Of a stretch of DNA of 48,748 nucleotides, positions 42,466-48,748 are shown one piece after another. The translations under genes were made by a program, and so were the position numbers. This DNA comes from Hyphococcus sp. GTDB lineage: Bacteria; Pseudomonadota; Alphaproteobacteria; Caulobacterales; Parvularculaceae. How positions within the stretch are numbered: position 1 is the stretch's first letter; every line of letters starts with the position of its first letter. The notes under the pieces are model-generated. The model was not told the DNA's origin, did not search any database, and worked only from the letters and a program-made list of their open reading frames with translations. The stretch covers positions 1 through 48,748 of the forward strand of contig JAJFGC010000091.1 in the NCBI GenBank assembly GCA_021776345.1, written 5' to 3'.

Positions 42466-45438
42466 ATGCCCGAAGATGGAGCGGCGCCAAAGTTAGATCA
42501 GACGGGCCCAGATCAAAACGGATCTGCCAGCACCGTTTTGTCCGGATCAAACGCCCAGTACCTTGAGCAGCTTTATGAAAAATACGCCGCGGACCCGTCA
42601 TCGGTAAGCGAAGAATGGCGCGCTTTTTTCGAGCGGGAAGCTGGCGCGCCTAATGGCGCCCATCACGCTGATGGCCCAAGCTGGGCGCGCTCAGACTGGC
42701 CGCCGGCTCAAAATGGCGAGCTGACCGCTGCAATGGACGGCAATTGGGGCGCTGCCGAGCTAGACGTCAAAGCAAAGATCGAAAACCGTGCGCCCGCCGC
42801 CTCGGCCGAAGAAGTCCGGCAAGCGACGCAGGATTCATTGCGCGCATTGATGCTAATCCGCGCCTATCGCATTCGCGGTCATTTGATCGCCGACCTTGAT
42901 CCCCTTGGCCTGCAAGAAAAAGAGATTCACCCAGAGCTCGATCCCGCGACGCTAGGTTTCACTGACGACGATATGGACCGGCAGATCTTTATCGATCATG
43001 TGCTCGGTCTTGAAACGGCCACGCTCCGCGAAATCATGGAGATCCTCAAACGCACCTATTGTGGGACGTTTGCGGTTGAGTTCATGCATATTACGGATCC
43101 GGAGCAAAAGAGCTGGATCCAGCATCGCATCGAGGGACCGGACAAGGACATCACCTTTACGCCAGAAGGTAAAAAGGCGATCCTCAACAAATTGATCGAG
43201 GCGGAAGGCTTCGAAAATTTTCTCAATACAAAATATACGGGTACGAAGCGTTTTGGCCTTGACGGCGCTGAAGCCTTGGCGCCGGCGCTTGAACAGATCA
43301 TTAAGCGCGGCGGCGCGCTCGGCGTTGAGGACATTATTATTGGCATGCCTCACAGGGGTCGCCTCAATGTTCTGGCCGCGGTGATGGGTAAGCCCTACCA
43401 CCACATCTTCCATGAGTTTCAGGGCGGATCAGTGACGCCGGGCGACATTGGCGGATCGGGCGATGTTAAATATCATCTCGGCGCATCTTCCGACCGCGAG
43501 TTTGACGGCAACAAAGTTCATTTGTCCCTGACGGCAAACCCCTCGCATCTGGAAGCGGTCAACCCGGTGGTGCTCGGTAAGGCGCGATCCAAACAGGACC
43601 GGCTTGAGGCGCCTGACCTTGATACGCCGCGCACTCATGTGCTGCCGCTGCTTCTTCACGGGGATGCAGCGTTTGCCGGACAAGGGATTGTCGCCGAGTG
43701 TTTTGGGCTTTCCGGACTTCGCGGCTATCGCACTGGCGGCACGATCCATTTCATCGTCAATAATCAGATCGGCTTTACAACAAGCCCGAATTTTGCACGG
43801 TCATCGCCCTATCCGTCCGATGTCGCGAAGATGGTCGAGGCGCCAATTTTTCACGTGAATGGCGATGATCCGGAGGCGGTGGTTTACGCCGCCAAGGTCT
43901 CGGCCGAGTTTCGTCAGAAATTTGGCGCCGATGTCGTCATCGATATGTTTTGCTATCGCCGGTTCGGTCACAATGAAGGCGATGAACCAAGCTTTACCCA
44001 ACCGCGGATGTATAAAAAGATTCGCAATCTGGAAACGACGCGCGCGATCTACGCAAAGCGGCTGGAAGAGCAAAATGTCATCGGTTCGACCGATAGCGAA
44101 GACCAGCGCGAACGGTTTCGCAAATTCCTGGGCGATGAATTCGCTGCGGCTGAAGCATTCAAACCAAACAAGGCTGACTGGCTCGACGGGCAGTGGTCCG
44201 GATTTATTCAGCCGGTAGACGACGATCGTCGCGGCAACACGGCAGTGGGGCTTGAAAATCTAAAATCAATTGGGAAAACCCTGACGGATTATCCGGGGCG
44301 TTTCAAGATTCACAAGACCCTTGCGCGTATTCTCGACCAAAAACGTAAAACGATTGATGAGGGCGCCGGTATTGACTGGGCAACAGCGGAAGCGCTCGCA
44401 TTTGGCTCCCTCCTTCAGGATGGGTTTGGCGTGCGTCTTTCCGGTCAGGATTCTCGACGCGGAACATTTTCCCAGCGTCACGCCGTTTTTATTGATCAGG
44501 AGACGGAGCGAACCTACACCCCGCTGCGCCACCTAAAGGATTCGAACGCTACATTTGAGGCGCACGATTCAAACCTTTCCGAGTTTGCGGTGATGGGTTT
44601 TGAATATGGCTATTCTCTAGCCAATCCGAAGTTTTTGGTGATGTGGGAAGGCCAGTTCGGCGATTTTGTGAACGGCGCTCAAATCATCATCGATCAGTTT
44701 ATTTCATCGGGTGAGCGCAAATGGTTGCGCATGTGCGGGCTCGTGCTTTTGCTGCCTCATGGCTATGAAGGGCAAGGGCCGGAACACTCGTCAGCTAGGT
44801 TAGAGCGGTTTTTACAGCTTTGCGCCCAGGACAATATGCAAGTTGCTAACTGCACAACGCCGGCGAATTATTTCCATATCCTTCGCCGACAGATGCGCCG
44901 TAATTTCCGTAAACCGCTGGTGCTGATGACGCCTAAATCGCTATTGCGTCATAAGAAAGCGGTGTCAACGCTCGCCGAGATGGGGCCGGGTTCCTCGTTT
45001 CACCGGGTTTTGTGGGACGATGCTGAATACAAGCCGGGCTCAACGGTCAAGCTGGTTTCCGACGCCAAGATCAAACGCGTCGTCCTGTGCTCGGGCAAAG
45101 TCTATTACGACCTTTTGGAAGAGCGCGAAAAACGCGGCCTCGACAATGTTTATCTTATGCGAGTCGAGCAGTTTTATCCATTTCCGGCGCATTCGCTGAT
45201 CAAGGAATTGCAACGGTTCAAAAATGCCGAAATGATCTGGTGCCAGGAAGAGCCTAAAAATATGGGCGCCTGGTTCTTTATGGAGCCAAACCTTGAATGG
45301 ACGCTGAATCAGATTGGCGCAAAACACAAACGAGCGCGTTATGCCGGGCGCTCCGCCGCCGCCTCGCCGGCGACCGGACTGATGAGCCAGCACAAAAAAG
45401 AACTGAATGAATTTATGGACGATGCGCTAGAGAAGTAG
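42466..45438 (+). CDS. sucA: 2-oxoglutarate dehydrogenase E1 component
   Basis: 990 residues from the ATG at 42466; the track start at 42454 is a TTG adding four residues. The N-terminus [19 protein letters not shown] is the E2-binding helix; [19 protein letters not shown] follows. [20 protein letters not shown] near 290 and the ThDP region [20 protein letters not shown] and NNQIGFTT near 400-430 give the GDG-like box. [22 protein letters not shown] near 765 and the C-terminal [13 protein letters not shown] are standard. It decarboxylates 2-oxoglutarate and transfers succinyl to the lipoyl arm of OdhB. The operon continues with odhB and lpdA. Confidence 0.96.
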   Translation: MPEDGAAPKLDQTGPDQNGSASTVLSGSNAQYLEQLYEKYAADPSSVSEEWRAFFEREAGAPNGAHHADGPSWARSDWPPAQNGELTAAMDGNWGAAELDVKAKIENRAPAASAEEVRQATQDSLRALMLIRAYRIRGHLIADLDPLGLQEKEIHPELDPATLGFTDDDMDRQIFIDHVLGLETATLREIMEILKRTYCGTFAVEFMHITDPEQKSWIQHRIEGPDKDITFTPEGKKAILNKLIEAEGFENFLNTKYTGTKRFGLDGAEALAPALEQIIKRGGALGVEDIIIGMPHRGRLNVLAAVMGKPYHHIFHEFQGGSVTPGDIGGSGDVKYHLGASSDREFDGNKVHLSLTANPSHLEAVNPVVLGKARSKQDRLEAPDLDTPRTHVLPLLLHGDAAFAGQGIVAECFGLSGLRGYRTGGTIHFIVNNQIGFTTSPNFARSSPYPSDVAKMVEAPIFHVNGDDPEAVVYAAKVSAEFRQKFGADVVIDMFCYRRFGHNEGDEPSFTQPRMYKKIRNLETTRAIYAKRLEEQNVIGSTDSEDQRERFRKFLGDEFAAAEAFKPNKADWLDGQWSGFIQPVDDDRRGNTAVGLENLKSIGKTLTDYPGRFKIHKTLARILDQKRKTIDEGAGIDWATAEALAFGSLLQDGFGVRLSGQDSRRGTFSQRHAVFIDQETERTYTPLRHLKDSNATFEAHDSNLSEFAVMGFEYGYSLANPKFLVMWEGQFGDFVNGAQIIIDQFISSGERKWLRMCGLVLLLPHGYEGQGPEHSSARLERFLQLCAQDNMQVANCTTPANYFHILRRQMRRNFRKPLVLMTPKSLLRHKKAVSTLAEMGPGSSFHRVLWDDAEYKPGSTVKLVSDAKIKRVVLCSGKVYYDLLEEREKRGLDNVYLMRVEQFYPFPAHSLIKELQRFKNAEMIWCQEEPKNMGAWFFMEPNLEWTLNQIGAKHKRARYAGRSAAASPATGLMSQHKKELNEFMDDALEK

Positions 45439-45466
45439 CGTGATCGCTCCTGATACGGAGAAAAGA

Positions 45467-46996
45467 ATGTCAACCGAAATTCGCGTGCCCGCTTTGGGAG
45501 AATCTGTGACCGAAGCGACCATCGCAAAATGGCTGAAAGCCGAGGGCGAGGCGGTCAGCGCTGATGAGCCCTTGGTCGAGCTTGAAACTGATAAGGTTTC
45601 GGTTGAAGTCCCGGCGCCGCAATCGGGCGTGCTCGCGAGCATCGCCGCACAGGAAGGCGATACGGTTGAGGTCGATGCCTTATTGGGTGCGATTGAGGCG
45701 GGCGCCGGCAAGACAGCTGAGGCGAAGCCAGCCGCCGCGGCGCCGCAAGAAACACAAGCCGCCGCAGCCACTGGCGGCGGCGAGGAAGTTGAAGTTCGCG
45801 TTCCGGCATCCGGCGAATCCGTCACTGAGGCGGACATCGGCGAATGGCTCAAAAAAGAAGGCGATGCCGTAACCGCAGATGAGCCGATTGTCAGCCTTGA
45901 GACCGACAAGGCGGCCATGGATGTGCCCGCGCCCGTATCTGGCGTGTTGAAAAAGATCGCGGCTAAACAAGGCGACACAGTTGAAGTCGGCGCTCTGCTA
46001 GCGGTTATTGAAAAAGGCGCCAGCGCCAAGGCAAACGGCGCCGCGACGCCGAGCGCAAGCTCCAGTGACAACCGCCCGAGCCCGCGTGACGTCGCTGCGT
46101 CCGGGCAAAGTGTTGCGGAAAGTCGCGACAAGCCGCTATCACCCGCTCCCCGCCGCGTTGCCGCCGAGCGCGGCGTCGATACGTCGTCAATAGCCGGAAC
46201 GGGAAAGGACGGCCGCGTTACCAAAGGCGACGTCTTGTCGGCAAAGGTAAAAACACCCGCGACGCCGTCAGCGCCATCAGCGCCGCGCGATCCCGGCGCC
46301 CGCGAAGAGCGGGTCAAGATGTCCCGATTGCGCCAGACGATTGCTCGGCGCTTGAAAGAATCTCAAGACAATGCAGCGATGCTGACGACGTTTAATGATG
46401 TCGATATGAGCGCTGTTATGGATCTCAGAAAACAGTACAAAGAGCTTTTTGAAAAGAAGCACGGCATCAAGCTTGGCTTCATGTCGCTTTTCACCAAGGC
46501 TTGCGTCCATGCGCTGAAAGAAGTGCCCGATGTCAACGCCGAAATCGACGGCGATCACATCATCTACAAAAACCACTATGACATTGGTGTCGCCGTCGGC
46601 TCGGACAAAGGCTTGGTCGTGCCGGTCATTCGCGACGCGGATCAGCTGTCGCTGGCGGAGATCGAATTGACGATCGCCGATTATGGCGAGCGCGCCCGCG
46701 CCGGCGCGTTAAAGCTTGAAGAAATGCAAGGCGGCACGTTTACGATCTCAAATGGCGGGATTTACGGATCGCTCATGTCAACGCCGATCCTGAACCTGCC
46801 GCAGTCAGGCATATTGGGCATGCACCGGATCGAAAAACGCCCGGTTGTCATCGATGACGAAGTTGTCGTCCGCCCGATGATGTATCTGGCGTTGTCCTAT
46901 GATCACCGCATCGTTGACGGCAAAGCCGCGGTGACATTCCTGGAGCGCGTCAAGGAAAACCTCGAAGACCCGCAGCGGCTGTTGCTTGATCTTTGA
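45467..46996 (+). CDS. sucB: Dihydrolipoamide succinyltransferase (E2), with two lipoyl domains
   Basis: 509 residues from the ATG at 45467, with GGAG six bases upstream; the track start at 45440 is a GTG. Two lipoyl domains occur: residues 1-78 (lipoyl Lys in ETDKVSVEV) and about 105-185 (Lys in ETDKAAMDV), each starting with a VPAxGESVTEA box. An E1/E3-binding domain follows near 215-250 ([20 protein letters not shown]). The catalytic core from 285 has the LRKQYK region, [17 protein letters not shown] and the active-site [15 protein letters not shown] near 480. Typical OdhB has one lipoyl domain and about 400 residues, so this is a longer form. Ala/Pro-rich linkers join the domains. Confidence 0.94.
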   Translation: MSTEIRVPALGESVTEATIAKWLKAEGEAVSADEPLVELETDKVSVEVPAPQSGVLASIAAQEGDTVEVDALLGAIEAGAGKTAEAKPAAAAPQETQAAAATGGGEEVEVRVPASGESVTEADIGEWLKKEGDAVTADEPIVSLETDKAAMDVPAPVSGVLKKIAAKQGDTVEVGALLAVIEKGASAKANGAATPSASSSDNRPSPRDVAASGQSVAESRDKPLSPAPRRVAAERGVDTSSIAGTGKDGRVTKGDVLSAKVKTPATPSAPSAPRDPGAREERVKMSRLRQTIARRLKESQDNAAMLTTFNDVDMSAVMDLRKQYKELFEKKHGIKLGFMSLFTKACVHALKEVPDVNAEIDGDHIIYKNHYDIGVAVGSDKGLVVPVIRDADQLSLAEIELTIADYGERARAGALKLEEMQGGTFTISNGGIYGSLMSTPILNLPQSGILGMHRIEKRPVVIDDEVVVRPMMYLALSYDHRIVDGKAAVTFLERVKENLEDPQRLLLDL

Positions 46997-47000
46997 TTTG

Positions 47001-47435
47001 ATGTTTCTAAGGCAAGTTGAATACCGTTTATTTGATCATGAAATTGATCATATTGACCATGCTGGCGACGGTTCGCATGAGTTAGACCGAGAGCTGTGTT
47101 TGACTGATAGTGAAGATCGCCAGAAATTTATTTCTTGGCAGCAAAACAAAGACAGCTTTCACGTTGAAATTGGTGATAAGTCCTTTTTTACGAACGATGG
47201 CATAGTTCACAATGCATCGACACATAATATCTGGCGCAAAATTATAAATGAAAATGTACAGCTAAAATATCGTGATAAAGGAAAACAGGTTTTACAAATT
47301 AGTTCTGTTGATTATTCTGTTTTTGTATGTGCGTATGAAACGCAGTGGCAAACAAAAGATGGCTATTGGGGTGCAGATACACTCCACATCTGTCGCAAAC
47401 TGCCTGAAGGCTTCGAGGAAATTCTGAATGACTAA
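47001..47435 (+). CDS. Hypothetical protein between E2 and E3 genes of the 2-oxoglutarate dehydrogenase operon
   Basis: 144 residues from the ATG at 47001; the track start at 46986 overlaps sucB. The sequence is AT-rich and acidic/aromatic: FLRQVEYRLFDHEIDHIDHA, RQKFISWQQNKDSFHVEIGD, SVDYSVFVCAYETQWQTKDG. No signal peptide or membrane segment. No family was recognised. It starts four bases after the sucB stop and overlaps the lpdA start by eight bases (ATGACTAA), so it is translated within the operon. Its codon use differs clearly from sucB and lpdA, which suggests insertion into the operon by transfer. A role in the complex is not supported by sequence. Confidence 0.65.
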   Translation: MFLRQVEYRLFDHEIDHIDHAGDGSHELDRELCLTDSEDRQKFISWQQNKDSFHVEIGDKSFFTNDGIVHNASTHNIWRKIINENVQLKYRDKGKQVLQISSVDYSVFVCAYETQWQTKDGYWGADTLHICRKLPEGFEEILND

Positions 47436-48748
47436 TCAATACGACGTCATCATCATCGGCGCCGGTCCTGGCGGCTACAATGCTGCAATTCGCGCAGGGC
47501 AGCTTGGGCTTAAGACGGCGATTATCGAAAAGCGCGACAATAAAAAGCTTGGCGGCACCTGTCTGAATGTGGGCTGCATTCCGTCAAAGGCGCTGCTGCA
47601 TGCGTCCGAGCTTTATGAGTCGGCGGAAAAGGATTTCCAGGGCCTTGGCATCAAGACCGACGGATTGTCGCTTGATTTGCCGCAAATGCTGAAACAGAAA
47701 GACGACGCCGTCGACGGCCTGACCAAAGGCGTCGCGTTCTTGATGAAGAAGAACAAGGTCGAGACGTTTCTCGGCACTGGCGAAATCATTGCGCCAGGCA
47801 AAGTACGGGTCAATGGCGACAAACCGGTGGAGCTCAGCACTAAAAATATCGTCATTGCGACCGGTTCTGAGGTCACGCCTTTGCCGGGTGTCGAGATCGA
47901 TGAAAAACAGATCGTCTCATCGACCGGTGCGCTCGATTTTGCATCCGTTCCGAACCATCTCGTCGTTATCGGCGGCGGCGTTATCGGGCTTGAGCTGGGA
48001 TCAGTCTGGCGCCGGCTTGGCTCAAAGGTGACCGTGGTAGAATATCTTGACCGCATCCTGCCGGGCATGGACGGTGAGGTCTCAAAACAATTCCAGCGTA
48101 TTCTCAAAAAACAGGGCGTCACGTTCAAACTGTCCTCCAAAGTGACCGGTGCGGAAAAGCTCAAAACCAAAGTCAAGCTTACCGTTGAGCCTGCCGCTGG
48201 CGGCGATTCGGAGCAGATCGAGGCTGACGCTGTGTTGCTCGCGATCGGTCGCCGTCCTCATATAGAAGGGTTGGGGTTGGAAACTGTTGGCGTTAAAACA
48301 GACAAACGCGGCATTATCGAAACCAACCACTTCAAAACAAGCGTCGATGGCATTTGGGCGATAGGCGACTGCATTGACGGGCCAATGCTGGCCCACAAAG
48401 CAGAAGACGACGGCGTCGCTTGCATTGAGCTTATCGCCGGCAAGGCTGGGCATGTGAATTATGAGACGGTGCCGGGCGTTGTTTATACCTATCCGGAGGT
48501 TGCCTATGTCGGAAAAACCGAAGAGGAGCTGAAAGAGGCGGGTATTGACTACAAAATCGGCAAGTTTCCTTTCGCCGCCAACAGCCGCGCCAAAACCAAC
48601 CATGAAACGGATGGTTTTGTAAAAGTGCTGGCGGATGCGAAAACCGACCGGGTGTTAGGCTGTCATATTATCGGTCGGGAGGCCGGCGAGTTGATTGCCG
48701 AGGCCGTCAGCGTCATGGAATTTGGCGGCGCCTCGGAAGATATTGCCC
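47428..48748 (+). CDS. lpdA: Dihydrolipoyl dehydrogenase (E3), cut by right window edge
   Basis: My own translation; the track gives only antisense pieces because no stop lies in the window. From the ATG at 47428 the protein reads YDVIIIGAGPGGYNAAIRAG (FAD-binding), LGGTCLNVGCIPSKALLHAS (redox-active disulfide Cys-x4-Cys), then HLVVIGGGVIGLELGSVWRR (NAD-binding) near residue 175, and AIGDCIDGPMLAHKAEDDG (second FAD motif) near 310. The dimerisation domain follows to the edge; roughly 25 residues including the C-terminal His-Glu pair are missing. It reoxidises the dihydrolipoyl groups of OdhB. It overlaps the preceding small ORF by eight bases. Confidence 0.96.
   Translation, partial: MTNQYDVIIIGAGPGGYNAAIRAGQLGLKTAIIEKRDNKKLGGTCLNVGCIPSKALLHASELYESAEKDFQGLGIKTDGLSLDLPQMLKQKDDAVDGLTKGVAFLMKKNKVETFLGTGEIIAPGKVRVNGDKPVELSTKNIVIATGSEVTPLPGVEIDEKQIVSSTGALDFASVPNHLVVIGGGVIGLELGSVWRRLGSKVTVVEYLDRILPGMDGEVSKQFQRILKKQGVTFKLSSKVTGAEKLKTKVKLTVEPAAGGDSEQIEADAVLLAIGRRPHIEGLGLETVGVKTDKRGIIETNHFKTSVDGIWAIGDCIDGPMLAHKAEDDGVACIELIAGKAGHVNYETVPGVVYTYPEVAYVGKTEEELKEAGIDYKIGKFPFAANSRAKTNHETDGFVKVLADAKTDRVLGCHIIGREAGELIAEAVSVMEFGGASEDIA

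Noticed and set aside
45427-46317. 296-residue minus-strand Ser/Thr/Ala-rich ORF that could look like a secreted repeat protein
   Set aside because: Antisense of the Ala/Pro-rich linkers and lipoyl domains of odhB; the low complexity is inherited from that strand.

Overview
The window looks like a chromosomal segment of an alphaproteobacterium of moderate GC (mid-50s by eye). Lineage clues are the 2-oxoglutarate dehydrogenase operon with lpd, a class Ia nrdB, aspartate-semialdehyde dehydrogenase, and GCC/GGC-rich codon use; the family cannot be fixed from the sequence alone. No rRNA, tRNA, CRISPR array or complete transposon was seen.

Region 1 (1-20.6 kb) is a surface-polysaccharide (O-antigen/exopolysaccharide) locus. 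It carries the Wbp-type set for UDP-2,3-diacetamido-2,3-dideoxy-hexuronic acid: wbpI (partial at the left edge), wbpD, wbpA, wbpE and wbpB. With these are a coiled-coil methyltransferase, an LpxD-like acyltransferase, several GT4 glycosyltransferases (two of them tandem multi-domain proteins), an ABC-type membrane protein and rfbC. The locus is heavily rearranged. (a) A 1,075-bp segment (8796-9870) appears inverted. It cuts one GT4 gene in two and fuses its C-terminal part in frame to a convergent two-domain glycosyltransferase; flipping it back restores two intact genes whose stop codons overlap in TTAA. (b) A divergent wbpD/GT4 pair is present twice in inverted orientation, and each copy has lost the opposite gene. 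(c) A C-terminal remnant of a wbpI-like epimerase and an unidentified decayed gene are also present.

Region 2 (20.6-27.3 kb) has nrdB behind a putative pair of NrdR boxes, an AT-rich DUF2971-like gene, a patatin-like lipase, an AGCS-type Na+/amino-acid symporter, a DsbA-like isomerase and rfbA, which lies 5.6 kb from rfbC.

Region 3 (27.3-38 kb) is mostly metabolic and envelope genes: a small lipoprotein, a beta-lactamase-fold hydrolase, an epoxide-hydrolase-like enzyme, a hotdog thioesterase, a RarD-like transporter, a TPR-sulfotransferase, asd, ldcA divergent from a Mur ligase, an ABM monooxygenase and a GNAT acetyltransferase. A decayed second sulfotransferase is joined to the 3' end of ldcA.

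Region 4 (38-48.7 kb) is the TCA-cycle cluster sucC - [RDD protein, thioesterase, cupin, DUF1206 protein] - sucD - sucA - odhB (two lipoyl domains) - AT-rich small ORF - lpdA (runs off the right edge).
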